From NCBI RefSeq assembly GCF_008107445.1, contig NZ_VSLD01000007.1, positions 1-64,000 on the forward strand: DNA of 64,000 nt. The letters run 5' to 3'. The notes under the pieces were generated by a model. The model had not been told where the DNA came from and ran no database searches. It saw only the letters and a list, made by a program, of their open reading frames with translations. Shown here piece by piece: positions 48,363 to 57,275 of the stretch. How positions within the stretch are numbered: the stretch's first letter is position 1; every line of letters starts with the position of its first letter. A program made the position numbers and the translations under genes. This DNA is from Arthrobacter echini (GTDB lineage: Bacteria > Actinomycetota > Actinomycetes > Actinomycetales > Micrococcaceae).

Positions 48363-49578
48363 CGGCGCGTCGGCGGTCGCGGCGTCCGTGGACGATGCCG
48401 GCGGACCCGAGGCCATGGGCGACGGCGGCAGCGCCGGGGCGACAGCGCGGCACCGGGTCCGGCGCGCACGTCCCCTCGTGGTGGGCGCCGCCGCCCTGGC
48501 GGTCATTGTGCTGATCACCCTCCTTTCCGGCACCGGGGAGGAAGGTGCACCGCTCTCCCCGGAGAATCCCGGCCCCGAGGGTGCGCGGGGCGTGGCGCAG
48601 GTCCTCGCGGACGAGGGCGTCGATGTGCAGCGCCCCGGATCCTTCGATGAGGCCCTGGCGCTCCTCGACGCCGGACCGGCCACGCTGTTCCTCAACGACG
48701 CCCGGCAGTACCTCAGCGCAACGCAGGTCGCCACCCTGACCGCTGCTGCGGACCGCTCGGTACTGGCCACGCCCGGAGCCCGGCAGCTCACCGCACTCGA
48801 GGAGGACATCGAGCTCGTCGGACCCCTGCCCTTCGACCCGGGCAACGACACTCCCCCGCCGGAGGCGGCCTGCACCGACTCCCGCGCGAGCGCTGCCGGG
48901 ACGATCACCGCCACCGGTTCGCTCTACTCCGGGCCCGTCGAGTGCTTCCCGTCCGCGGCGGACGACGGGACCGGAGGGCTGTACGTCACGAGCACCGAGG
49001 GCTCCGTGGGGGTCCTCGGTGCGCCGGCCGTCCTCGCGAACCGATCGATCACGGCCGATGGCAACGCCGCCCTGGCACTCCAGCTCCTGGGGTTCTCGCC
49101 TGCGCTCGTCTGGTTCGAGCCGACCGGGGCCGACGTCGTCGCGGTCGGCGAAGGCATCGACCCGCTGACCCTGCTCCCGCCCTGGGTCGACGTCCTGCTC
49201 GTCTGGCTCCTCGTCTGCGCCGTTCTCGCCATGCTCTGGCGGGGCCGGCGGATGGGACCGCTCGCCACAGAGCCCCTGCCCGTCCTCGTGCGCGCCGCTG
49301 AGACGGCGGAGGGGCGTGCGCGCCTGTACCAGGACGCGCGCTCCGTGGAGCACGCGGCCGCCACACTCAGATCCGGCACGCTCACCCGCCTGGCCCGACG
49401 CCTCCGGGTGGACCGCTCCGCCCCGGCGTCCGAGATCATAGCTGCCGCCGCCCACAGGAGTGGGCGCCCGCGGGACGAGCTCGAGGCACGCCTGCTGCAC
49501 AGCCCCACCACGAACCGCGAGCTCGTGCCCTGGTCGCAGGGACTGCTCGACCTCGAGAAGGAGATCACCCCGCCATGA
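48304..49578 (+). CDS. DUF4350 domain protein
   Basis: 424 residues from ATG 48304 (ATGA overlap with DUF4129), or 412 from the duplicated ATG at 48340. A membrane span RPLVVGAAALAVIVLITLLS anchors a large outer domain (GARGVAQVLADEGVDVQ, LFLNDARQYLS, GLYVTSTEGSVGVLG, TGADVVAVGEGIDP). A second span (VDVLLVWLLVCAVLAMLW) returns to a cytoplasmic tail of about 110 residues. DUF4350 proteins resemble ThuA/GATase-like folds and recur between DUF4129 and MoxR in actinobacteria. No catalytic residue is evident. It overlaps the MoxR gene by 4 bp. Confidence 0.82.
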   Translation: MSVRTRRPGGTAMSVRTRRPGASAVAASVDDAGGPEAMGDGGSAGATARHRVRRARPLVVGAAALAVIVLITLLSGTGEEGAPLSPENPGPEGARGVAQVLADEGVDVQRPGSFDEALALLDAGPATLFLNDARQYLSATQVATLTAAADRSVLATPGARQLTALEEDIELVGPLPFDPGNDTPPPEAACTDSRASAAGTITATGSLYSGPVECFPSAADDGTGGLYVTSTEGSVGVLGAPAVLANRSITADGNAALALQLLGFSPALVWFEPTGADVVAVGEGIDPLTLLPPWVDVLLVWLLVCAVLAMLWRGRRMGPLATEPLPVLVRAAETAEGRARLYQDARSVEHAAATLRSGTLTRLARRLRVDRSAPASEIIAAAAHRSGRPRDELEARLLHSPTTNRELVPWSQGLLDLEKEITPP

Positions 49579-50576
49579 CCCATCCCGACCAGATGCAGGA
49601 GGTCGCCGATCACGCGTGCACCGACAGCGAGTCGGCGCGGGCCGCGCTCCTGCGCGTCCGCACGGAGGTCGGCAAGTCGATCGTGGGCCAGGACCCGGCA
49701 GTGACCGGTCTGCTCATCGGTCTGCTCGCCGACGGCCACGTTCTGCTCGAGGGCGTACCGGGCGTCGCCAAGACCCTGCTCGTGCGGACCCTCGCCACGG
49801 CGCTGGACCTGGACACCAGGCGGGTTCAGTTCACCCCGGACCTCATGCCAGGGGACATCACCGGTTCCCTCGTCTACGAAGCGAGGACCTCCGAGTTCAG
49901 CTTCCGGGAGGGCCCCGTGTTCACCAACATCCTGCTCGCCGACGAGATCAACCGCACGCCCCCGAAGACCCAGGCAGCACTGCTCGAGGCGATGGAGGAG
50001 CGGCAGGTCTCGGTGGACGGCATCTCCCGCCCGCTGCCCGCGCCGTTCATCGTGGCGGCCACACAGAACCCCGTCGAGTACGAGGGCACCTACCCCCTGC
50101 CCGAGGCCCAGCTCGACCGCTTCCTGCTCAAGCTGACGCTCCCGCTACCGGAGCGCGACGACGAGATCGAGGTGATCCGCCGCCACAGCGTCGGCTTCGA
50201 CCCCCGGGATCTCCATGGCGCGGGCGTCCGGGCCGTCGCGGACGCCTCGGACATCGGGCGCGCACGGGCGGCGGTGGCGCGCGTCTCCGTCGCTCCCGAG
50301 GTGCTCGCCTACATCGTGGACCTCGTGCGCGCCACCCGGGTCTCGCCGTCGTTCCAGCTCGGAGTCTCCCCGCGCGGTGCCACGGCCCTGCTGAACACCG
50401 CGCGGGCCTGGGCGTGGCTCTCCGGGCGGTCCTTCGTCACGCCCGACGACGTCAAGGCCCTCACCCTGCCCGCCCTGCGGCACCGGGTGGCACTGCGCCC
50501 CGAGGCGCAGATGGACGGGGTCGACGTCGACGACGTGCTCGGCACCATCCTCAGCACGGTCGCCGTCCCGCGGTAG
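49575..50576 (+). CDS. MoxR-family AAA+ ATPase
   Basis: 333 residues. Walker A GVPGVAKTLL, Walker B ILLADEINRTPPKTQAALLE, sensor 1 in PFIVAATQNPVEYEGTYPLP and the lid YPLPEAQLDRFLLKLTLPLP are all present. MoxR ATPases act as chaperones that, with DUF58/VWA partners, mature or load metal or cell-envelope enzymes. The partner DUF58 gene follows after 47 bases and DUF4129/DUF4350 precede, so this is the standard operon. The start overlaps the DUF4350 stop (ATGA). Confidence 0.95.
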   Translation: MTHPDQMQEVADHACTDSESARAALLRVRTEVGKSIVGQDPAVTGLLIGLLADGHVLLEGVPGVAKTLLVRTLATALDLDTRRVQFTPDLMPGDITGSLVYEARTSEFSFREGPVFTNILLADEINRTPPKTQAALLEAMEERQVSVDGISRPLPAPFIVAATQNPVEYEGTYPLPEAQLDRFLLKLTLPLPERDDEIEVIRRHSVGFDPRDLHGAGVRAVADASDIGRARAAVARVSVAPEVLAYIVDLVRATRVSPSFQLGVSPRGATALLNTARAWAWLSGRSFVTPDDVKALTLPALRHRVALRPEAQMDGVDVDDVLGTILSTVAVPR

Positions 50577-50623
50577 CTTCGCCCGTCCCCCGACCCGCCC
50601 ACCGCACCCGAAAGGAGCCCTCC

Positions 50624-51916
50624 GTGGTCATCACCGGACGCCTCGTGCTGCTGGCACTGCTCGGCGTCGTGCCCGTGATCGTGTACCCGGGCATCACTTC
50701 GATCCTGCTGTGGGCGCTGCTGCTGACCGTGCTGGCAATCCTCGACCTGGCTCTCGCGGCCGTCCCGCGCCGCCTCGGCATCACCCGCACACTGCCCGAC
50801 GGCGTGCGGCTGGGCGAGGAGTGCGACAGCGCCCTCGTACTCCGGAACGACACCCAGCGGCGGATGCGGGCTACCTTCCGCGAGGCCTGGCAGCCCTCGG
50901 CCGGAGCTCGGAATCCCGAGCAGAGCGTCGACCTGCCCCGGGGTGAGGCACGCCGGAGGACCGTCCGCCTGCGTCCCGTGCGCCGGGGCATCCTGCGGGT
51001 CGACACCGTCACCGTCCGCAGCGCCGGACCCCTCGGTCTGGCCGCCCGGCAGATCACCGTGCCTGCTCCGGGCGTGCTCCGGGTGCTCCCTGCCTTCCAC
51101 TCCAAACGGCACCTCCCCTCGAAGCTCCGCAAGCTGCGAGAGCTCGACGGCCGCTCCGCCGTCCAGCTCAGGGGAGCAGGCACCGAGTTCGACTCCCTGC
51201 GCGACTACGTCCGCGGAGACGACGTCCGCTCGATCGACTGGCGCGCTACGGCCAGGCGCCGTGACACGGTGGTGCGCACCTGGCGGCCCGAGCGGGACCG
51301 GCGCGTCGTCGTCGTGCTCGACATGTCCCGCACCTCAGCGGGGCGCATCCTCGACGAGCCGCGGCTGGACACCGGGATCGAGGCGGCGCTGCTGCTCTCC
51401 GTCCTGGCCGAGCGCGGCGGCGACAAGGTGCATTTCCTCGCGTTCGACCGCAGGCTCCGGGCTCGCGTCGACTCCACGGCCCGGGGCAATCTGCTGCGCT
51501 CCCTCGTCACCGCCATGGCGCCCCTGGAGCCCGAACTGATCGAGGCCGACTGGTCGCGGGTGCCCGCCGAGGTGCGGGCCGCCTCCCCGCACAGATCGCT
51601 CGTGGTGCTGCTGACATCCCTCGACTCCGGGTCCGTGGAGGAGGGACTGCTACCCGCCCTTCCGGGCCTGACCGAGCGCCACGTCGTCGTGGTCGCCTCC
51701 GTGCGCGATCCGCGGCTCGAGGAACTGCGGGCCGATCGGTCGACGGCGTCCGCCACCTTCCGGGCGGCGGCCGCGGAACGCGCCCTGCTGGACCGGGCCG
51801 CTGTGGCGCAGCAGCTCCGTTTGCTCGGCGCCGAGGTTGTGGACGCCGAACCCGCCGAGCTGCCGCCGCGCCTCGCCGACACCTACATCCGGCTCAAGGC
51901 CGCGGGACGCCTGTGA
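50624..51916 (+). CDS. DUF58 domain protein (MoxR partner)
   Basis: 430 residues from GTG 50624, six bases after AAAGGAG. Two N-terminal hydrophobic stretches (LVLLALLGVVPVIVYPGITS and ILLWALLLTVLAILDLALAA) are followed by the DUF58 core with the signature RDYVRGDDVRSIDWRATARR and a VWA-like second half (VVVVLDMSRTSAGRILDE). It is expected at the inner membrane, acting with the MoxR ATPase. The stop overlaps the next gene's start (GTGA). Confidence 0.9.
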   Translation: MVITGRLVLLALLGVVPVIVYPGITSILLWALLLTVLAILDLALAAVPRRLGITRTLPDGVRLGEECDSALVLRNDTQRRMRATFREAWQPSAGARNPEQSVDLPRGEARRRTVRLRPVRRGILRVDTVTVRSAGPLGLAARQITVPAPGVLRVLPAFHSKRHLPSKLRKLRELDGRSAVQLRGAGTEFDSLRDYVRGDDVRSIDWRATARRRDTVVRTWRPERDRRVVVVLDMSRTSAGRILDEPRLDTGIEAALLLSVLAERGGDKVHFLAFDRRLRARVDSTARGNLLRSLVTAMAPLEPELIEADWSRVPAEVRAASPHRSLVVLLTSLDSGSVEEGLLPALPGLTERHVVVVASVRDPRLEELRADRSTASATFRAAAAERALLDRAAVAQQLRLLGAEVVDAEPAELPPRLADTYIRLKAAGRL

Positions 51917-52728
51917 CGGGCTTCGACTACTCCTCCACAGCTGTCCGCCCCCTCTGCACGGGACTCCCGCCCGAGGTACTGGACGCACTCGAGCTCGCTC
52001 TCGGAGGCCCGCCCGACTCCGTGCAGTCCGCAGGAGGAGGCTTCACCCCCGGCTTCGCCGCGACGTTTCGCCGCGGAAGCCGGGCGATCTTCGTGAAGGC
52101 GGCCAGTTCCGCAAATGCCTTCCCCTATTCCGCCTACGCGCGCGAGGCCTCGGTTCTCGCCGGCCTCCCGGAAGGGTTGCGGGGACTTCCGCCGCTCCTG
52201 GCCGACGGATCGATGCTTGACGGATTGCTGGACGACGACGCCGTGTCCGGCATCTTCGCCCGCTGCGCAAGGGGTGAGCGGATCGCCTTCCTGCCTCCCC
52301 TGCCATCGCGGCGCTGGCTCGAACTGCAGTCACTGGTGGAACAGGCTCCGGTGGTCCTCGCAGGATCGAGCGTGCTGCACAACGACCTTCGTCCCGACAA
52401 CATCATCCTCGCGAGCGGGTCCGGACGTGCCTGGGTCTGCGACTGGAACCATCTCACCAAGGGCCCCGCCTGGGCGGACTGGGTGGGCCTGCTGCCCTAT
52501 GCGCGGCAGGGCGGGCTCGACGCCGACACCTTGCTCCGCGATTCCGCCCTGTCAGGAGGGGTGCCGAACGACGCCGTCGACAGCTGGCTCGCCGTGCTCG
52601 CCGCGTACATGGTGGTCACCGGCAGCTCCCCGGAGGTCCCTACCAGTCCGCACCTGCGGGCCCACGGGCGGTTCACGGCCCGCATCATGGTTGACTGGGT
52701 GTCCGAGCGACGGAAGTGGGCGGCATGA
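51913..52728 (+). CDS. Small aminoglycoside-phosphotransferase-like protein
   Basis: 271 residues with a compact kinase fold. The N-lobe has GGGFTPGFAATFRRGSRAIF, with VKAAS supplying a possible ATP-binding lysine. The catalytic loop is VLHNDLRPDNIILASGSG (HNDLRPDN, with the expected Asp and Asn). The metal-binding step reads VCDWNHLTKGPAWAD, a DWN variant where DFD is usual. It is rather shorter than many APH enzymes. The substrate is unknown; a resistance role should not be assumed. GTG start overlaps the DUF58 stop and the stop overlaps the DUF4166 start, so it may belong to the envelope operon. Confidence 0.75.
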   Translation: MTGFDYSSTAVRPLCTGLPPEVLDALELALGGPPDSVQSAGGGFTPGFAATFRRGSRAIFVKAASSANAFPYSAYAREASVLAGLPEGLRGLPPLLADGSMLDGLLDDDAVSGIFARCARGERIAFLPPLPSRRWLELQSLVEQAPVVLAGSSVLHNDLRPDNIILASGSGRAWVCDWNHLTKGPAWADWVGLLPYARQGGLDADTLLRDSALSGGVPNDAVDSWLAVLAAYMVVTGSSPEVPTSPHLRAHGRFTARIMVDWVSERRKWAA

Positions 52729-53393
52729 TCTCGATCTACCAGGAAGCGATGGGACGCGGGTTCGGCAGGCTCCAGCCGGAGCTGCGCGAGTACTTCGGCC
52801 TCCATGCCGAGAGTGGCCTCGCGGGATTCGGGCGAGGGGTGTTCGACGTCGCCGGCTGCACCGCGTGGTTCGCGCGACCCGCCTTCCGGCTCACGGCCCT
52901 CGAGAACGCCTTCTTCCCCGAGTACAACAGTGACGTCCCCTTCACCATCAGGAACTACCCGCACCTGGACCCTTTCGGCCGCCCCTCGCTCACCGCACGG
53001 CGCGAGCTCGACTTCGGGACGGCCCTGCGCATCTTCGAGGACACCACCTCCCTGCAGGACGGTGTGCTGACCGATTACGTGGGCCGGCACCGCCGCATGG
53101 CCACCCTGCTCACGTGCACTGCCACCCGTGAGGGGCGCATCCGGATGGTCTCCTCACAGACCCGTATCTTCGCCGGACTCCGCCTGCCACTGCCCGACGT
53201 CGTCGGTGCGCTGGCCTACGTGGAGCAGTGGTGGGACGACGCCACGGGACTCTTCAGGATCACCACCCGCGTGGTCCATCGGCAGCTCGGCACCCTCCTC
53301 GTCTACGCCGGGAGCTTCGACTACACGCTCGAGGAGTTCGACGGCGTCCTGCCCGAGGGCGCCCGCCCGGACCGCTGGGAAGCCCGCGTCTGA
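52725..53393 (+). CDS. DUF4166 domain protein
   Basis: 222 residues. ATG 52725 overlaps the kinase-like stop (ATGA). Family features are YQEAMGRGFGRLQPELREYF, AWFARPAFRLTALENAFFPE, FTIRNYP and a final TRVVHRQLGTLLVYAGSFDY. DUF4166 proteins have no established function; the fold is beta-rich and soluble. It is the last gene of the plus-strand operon and ends 20 bases from the convergent MetE-fold gene. Confidence 0.8.
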   Translation: MISIYQEAMGRGFGRLQPELREYFGLHAESGLAGFGRGVFDVAGCTAWFARPAFRLTALENAFFPEYNSDVPFTIRNYPHLDPFGRPSLTARRELDFGTALRIFEDTTSLQDGVLTDYVGRHRRMATLLTCTATREGRIRMVSSQTRIFAGLRLPLPDVVGALAYVEQWWDDATGLFRITTRVVHRQLGTLLVYAGSFDYTLEEFDGVLPEGARPDRWEARV

Positions 53394-53413
53394 ACCCCGC
53401 CGCCGCGTAGGCC

Positions 53414-54466
53414 TCAGCCCTCGGACCGGACCTGGTCCAGGGCGTCGGCGGTCTGGACCAGTCTGGTGAGCATCCGGACAGCGTCCGCGGGTGAGCGCCC
53501 GGCCAGCCCGCGACGCGTGGTGACGGTCAGGGCGGACAGCGCCGCGACGGGCAGGCCCACGCGGTTCCAGGCCGCGCGTACCGGTTCCACCAGCGAACTG
53601 ACCTGCGGGACCGGGTGCTGCGGATCGAGGAGGGCGAGCCAGACGTGGCGCCCGCTCTCCACGTCCTCGGCCAGGGACTCCCACTGCCGGTCGGATACTA
53701 CCGACAACTCGAGGACGAGCGCCTCCGCTGCACTCGAGCGGGCGGCCTCGAACGCTACATCGCCCCGCCCCGGCGCCACGACGGTGCCGCTCGCCCCGGC
53801 AGCGAGCACGGAGGCCGTCACGAGATCCCAGGCCTCCGTGGCCTCGCGGCGATCGATCGCCCGAAGGGTCCGGTAGCCACTGGCGGTCGGGATGCTCCCG
53901 GTGAGGACGGCTTCCGCGGCCGGCTCGTCGAGCTGGACCCGTATCCCTGCACCGCGCGCCACGGCGGCCACGCGCCGTACCAGTTCCGCTGCCCCGGCAG
54001 CGAGCGACGCATACAGCTCCCGCCGGGCGCCGTGATCGAGGAGCACACGTTCACCGCCGTGCAGATGGACGCCGGCCGCCAGCGAGAGCGGGCCCTGCAG
54101 CGTCAGGACCAGGCGCGACGCCGGTCGCTCCTCCGCCCCTGCGATGTCACCGAGGGCGTTGAAATCCGAGGAGAGGGCTGATTCGGCACGCCGCTGGTCC
54201 TTCCCGGGCCGCTGGGTGAGGCGCCACCCGTGCGGCTGGAGGTCGAACGGCAGCTCGACCAGCACGCCGAGCGTGCGTCCGGTGGCGTCGCTGCCCGGTC
54301 CGCGGGCCGGGAGGGCTGGAAGAAACGGAGCGTTGACGCCCCCGAGCTCGCCGCGGATAGCCCGATTCGCCTCGATCGGATCCACTCCGGGCCAGTCGCC
54401 GGCCCCGGTGGCCCTCACCCGTGGTTCCGCGGCGTCGAGGCTGTGTTCCCTGCCGTCGTCAAGCAC
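53414..54466 (-). CDS. MetE/UROD-fold protein, Rv3015c-like
   Basis: 350 residues resembling the C-terminal half of cobalamin-independent methionine synthase: RVRATGAGDWPGVDP, LTLQGPLSLAAGVHLHGG, GIRVQLDEPAAEAVL, VVAPGRGDVAFEA. The sequence contains no cysteine, so the zinc site of genuine MetE cannot form and methionine synthesis is unlikely. Homologues (Rv3015c in mycobacteria) lie next to ligA, mnmA and cysteine desulfurase, as here. The start overlaps the chorismate mutase stop by 8 bases. The function is unknown; a tRNA thiolation-related or C1 role is only a guess from context. Confidence 0.65.
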   Translation of the reverse strand: MLDDGREHSLDAAEPRVRATGAGDWPGVDPIEANRAIRGELGGVNAPFLPALPARGPGSDATGRTLGVLVELPFDLQPHGWRLTQRPGKDQRRAESALSSDFNALGDIAGAEERPASRLVLTLQGPLSLAAGVHLHGGERVLLDHGARRELYASLAAGAAELVRRVAAVARGAGIRVQLDEPAAEAVLTGSIPTASGYRTLRAIDRREATEAWDLVTASVLAAGASGTVVAPGRGDVAFEAARSSAAEALVLELSVVSDRQWESLAEDVESGRHVWLALLDPQHPVPQVSSLVEPVRAAWNRVGLPVAALSALTVTTRRGLAGRSPADAVRMLTRLVQTADALDQVRSEG

Positions 54467-54872
54467 GCTCGTCGCGCCCCTCCGCCGTGTCCTGCGACAG
54501 GGGATGTCCGTCGGCCGACGAGGGTCTCCGGCTTTCGGAGATGGCCTGATGGTGCTGGATCACCTCGGAGATGATGAAGTTGAGGAACTTCTCGGCGAAG
54601 GCGGGATCGAGCTGGGCCTCCTCGGCGAGCATCCTGAGCCGGGCGATCTGCGCCGCCTCCCGCTGCGGATCACCCGCCGGCAGATCGTGCTCGGCCTTCA
54701 GGTGCCCCACGCGCTGCGTCGCCTTGAATCGCTCGGCCAGGAGATAGACGAGGGTCGCGTCGATATTGTCGATCGAGCTCCTCACCGACAGCAGCTCGGC
54801 CATCACGTCGGGAGCGACGTCCCCTGCTAACGAAGATGCTGCCGGGTCGAAAGCACTGCGTGGATGCGTCAT
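54459..54872 (-). CDS. Chorismate mutase (AroQ fold)
   Basis: 137 residues from ATG 54872. A short variable start is followed by the three-helix AroQ fold: VRSSIDNIDATLVYLLAERF, KATQRVGHLKAEHDLPAGDP, REAAQIARLRMLAEEAQLDP, FAEKFLNFIISEVIQHHQA. The arginine and lysine in the first two helices are the expected active-site residues. The enzyme converts chorismate to prephenate for phenylalanine and tyrosine synthesis. No signal peptide is visible, so it is cytosolic. It overlaps the MetE-fold gene at its end and is preceded by mnmA. Confidence 0.88.
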   Translation of the reverse strand: MTHPRSAFDPAASSLAGDVAPDVMAELLSVRSSIDNIDATLVYLLAERFKATQRVGHLKAEHDLPAGDPQREAAQIARLRMLAEEAQLDPAFAEKFLNFIISEVIQHHQAISESRRPSSADGHPLSQDTAEGRDERA

Positions 54873-54909
54873 GCCACCAGTCAAGCAGACACCGTCGACG
54901 GGCTGTGCA

Positions 54910-56052
54910 CTACCCCTGCAGTGCGGCCGGCTCGGGACGCAGCGCCGACCGCGCCGAATCGATGGTGGCCTGCCCGAGGACACGCGTGCCCTGGTAGAGC
55001 ACCACCGTCTGCCCGGGCGCCACACCGCGCATCGGCTCCACGAGCCGCACCACGAGCTGCTGCGCGCCCTCGTCGTCCCGCTCCACCCGCGCCCGGGCGT
55101 CCACAGGATCGCCGTGCGCCCGTACCTGGGCCATGCAGTCGAACTCCTCGCCCGAGCGCGCCTCGTCGATGGGCAGGCCCGCCCAGGAGACCTTGATGCC
55201 TCGCATCTCGTCGATGGCGAGCAGATGCTCCGGGCCCACCACCACCTCGTTCTGCTTCGGGCGGATCTCGAGCACGAAGCGTGGCTTGCCGTCCGCTGCG
55301 GGCGTACCGAGCTTGAGCCCCCGGCGCTGCCCCACGGTGAAGGCGTTCGCGCCTGGATGGCTGCCGATGCGCTCGCCGTCGACGTCGAGGATGTCACCCT
55401 CCGTCAGCTCGATGCGCTCCTCGAGCCAGCCGCGCGTGTCGCCGTCGGGAATGAAGCAGATGTCGTGGCTGTCGGGCTTGTTCGCGACCGAGAGCCCGCG
55501 ACGTTCGGCCTCCGCGCGGACCTCCGCCTTCGACGGCGTCGCGGCCAGCGGGAACATGGAGTGCTCGAGCTGCTCGTGCGTGAGGACCCCGAGCACGTAG
55601 GACTGGTCCTTGGCCCAGTCCGCTGCCCGGTGGAGCTCCGGATTGCCGTCGGCGTCGCGGAGGACGGTCGCGTAGTGGCCGGTGCAGACGGCGTCGAAAC
55701 CGAGCGCGAGTGCCTTCTCCAGCAGCGCTGCGAACTTGATGCGCTCGTTGCAGCGCATGCAGGGATTGGGAGTGCGGCCCGCCGCGTACTCGGCGATGAA
55801 GTCGTCCACGACATCCTCTTTGAAGCGCTCCGAGAAGTCCCAGACGTAGTACGGGATGCCGAGGATGTCGCAGGCGCGCCAGGCGTCGCGGGAGTCCTCA
55901 ATGGTGCAGCATCCCCGGCTGCCGGTGCGCAGCGTGCCGGGCATGCGGGAGAGCGCCAGGTGCACGCCGACGACGTCGTGCCCCGCGTCCACGGCGCGCG
56001 CCGCCGCCACCGCGGAATCGACGCCGCCGCTCATCGCTGCCAGAACCCTCAT
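54910..56052 (-). CDS. mnmA: tRNA 2-thiouridylase MnmA
   Basis: 380 residues. PP-loop motif [20 protein letters not shown] near the start binds ATP. The catalytic cysteines are in [12 protein letters not shown] and [13 protein letters not shown], and [12 protein letters not shown] lies between them. A central PTGDYYG-type region and a C-terminal barrel ([20 protein letters not shown]) complete the fold. MnmA puts 2-thio on U34 of Lys, Glu and Gln tRNAs, taking sulfur from a cysteine desulfurase. The desulfurase gene is immediately upstream and overlaps by 4 bp. Confidence 0.97.
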   Translation of the reverse strand: MRVLAAMSGGVDSAVAAARAVDAGHDVVGVHLALSRMPGTLRTGSRGCCTIEDSRDAWRACDILGIPYYVWDFSERFKEDVVDDFIAEYAAGRTPNPCMRCNERIKFAALLEKALALGFDAVCTGHYATVLRDADGNPELHRAADWAKDQSYVLGVLTHEQLEHSMFPLAATPSKAEVRAEAERRGLSVANKPDSHDICFIPDGDTRGWLEERIELTEGDILDVDGERIGSHPGANAFTVGQRRGLKLGTPAADGKPRFVLEIRPKQNEVVVGPEHLLAIDEMRGIKVSWAGLPIDEARSGEEFDCMAQVRAHGDPVDARARVERDDEGAQQLVVRLVEPMRGVAPGQTVVLYQGTRVLGQATIDSARSALRPEPAALQG

Positions 56053-57275
56053 GATGAAAAACCCGTTCCTGCCGTCTGGATGGTTGATGCGTGCCCGGCC
56101 ATGCCGGCCTTGCGTGCCCGCGTGTAGGCCTCGCCGATGGAGGCCACCACGGCGGCAACGTCGTCGGCCGTGGATGTATGCCCGAGGCTGAACCGCTGGG
56201 CACCGCGGGCCTCGTCCTCGCTCAGCCCCATGGCGAGCAGCACGTGGGACGGGCGAGGGACGCCTGCGGTGCAGGCCGAACCCGTGGAGGACTCGATGCC
56301 GGCGAGATCGAGCAGGAACAGGAGTGAGTCCCCCTCGCAGCCGGGAAAGGTGAAGTGCGCATTGCCGGGCAGTCTCGTTCCGTCGATGGCCGGATGCGTC
56401 ACCCCGCGCAGCACGGCCTCCGGCACCTCCCGGGAAATTCCCTCGATAAGTCGGTCGCGCAGCGCCGCGAGCCGTTGTTCCTCGACCGGAAGGCGCGCGA
56501 CGGCGTCCTCGGCCGCAGCGGCGAAGGCTGCGATGCCCGCGCCGTCGAGGGTGCCGGATCTGATGTCGCGCTCCTGGCCTCCCCCGTGCTGCACGGGCGT
56601 CAGGGTGACGGCTCTGCCCACCAGGAGTGCGCCGACGCCCACCGGTCCACCGATCTTGTGGGCGCTGACGGCCATGGTGGCGAGCCCGGAGTCCGCGAAG
56701 GAGACCGGGATCGAGCCGAAGGCCTGCACCGCGTCACTGTGCACCGGGATCCCGTGGCGGGCGGCCTCGGCCACGATCTCCCGGACGGGCTGCACCGTCC
56801 CGACCTCGTTGTTGGCCCACATCACGGTGACCAGTGCCGTCCGGTCGGCGCCGTCCGCGAGTGCTGTGCGGAGTGCGTCGAGGGACACCAGGCCGGTCTC
56901 GTCGACGGGCAGCCAGCGGACCTCGGCACCCTCGTGGCGTTCGAGCCACTCGACGGCGTCCTGCACGGCGTGGTGCTCAACTGCGCTGCAGAGGATCCTC
57001 GTCCGGCGTGGGTCGGCCGCTCTCCGGGCCCAGTACAGGCCCTTGACGGCCAGATTGTCGGCCTCCGTCCCGCCGGAGGTGAAAATGATCTCCGAAGCAT
57101 GGGCTCCGGCGGCTGCAGCGATCCGCTCCCTGGCGTCCTCCACCGAGCGTCGGGCACGGCGGCCCGACCCGTGAAGGGAGGAGGGGTTCCCGCCCCGGCT
57201 GAGTTCGTGGGTGAGTGCGGCGAGCGCCGGCGCCGAGATCGGCGTGGTCGCCGCGTGGTCGACATACACGGGCAT
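56049..57275 (-). CDS. Cysteine desulfurase (IscS/NifS family)
   Basis: 408 residues, a class V PLP enzyme. The opening [35 protein letters not shown], the PLP lysine in [18 protein letters not shown] and the catalytic cysteine in [20 protein letters not shown] are present. It removes sulfur from cysteine as a persulfide, and the neighbouring mnmA suggests tRNA thiolation as its main client. Iron-sulfur assembly is possible as well. Upstream lies the palindromic repeat array, in which its promoter must be found. Confidence 0.95.
   Translation of the reverse strand: MPVYVDHAATTPISAPALAALTHELSRGGNPSSLHGSGRRARRSVEDARERIAAAAGAHASEIIFTSGGTEADNLAVKGLYWARRAADPRRTRILCSAVEHHAVQDAVEWLERHEGAEVRWLPVDETGLVSLDALRTALADGADRTALVTVMWANNEVGTVQPVREIVAEAARHGIPVHSDAVQAFGSIPVSFADSGLATMAVSAHKIGGPVGVGALLVGRAVTLTPVQHGGGQERDIRSGTLDGAGIAAFAAAAEDAVARLPVEEQRLAALRDRLIEGISREVPEAVLRGVTHPAIDGTRLPGNAHFTFPGCEGDSLLFLLDLAGIESSTGSACTAGVPRPSHVLLAMGLSEDEARGAQRFSLGHTSTADDVAAVVASIGEAYTRARKAGMAGHASTIQTAGTGFSS

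Noticed and set aside
51913-52728. Antibiotic-resistance aminoglycoside phosphotransferase
   Set aside because: The fold resembles APH, but the protein is short, has a DWN instead of DFD and is overlapped with envelope genes; nothing supports a resistance role.
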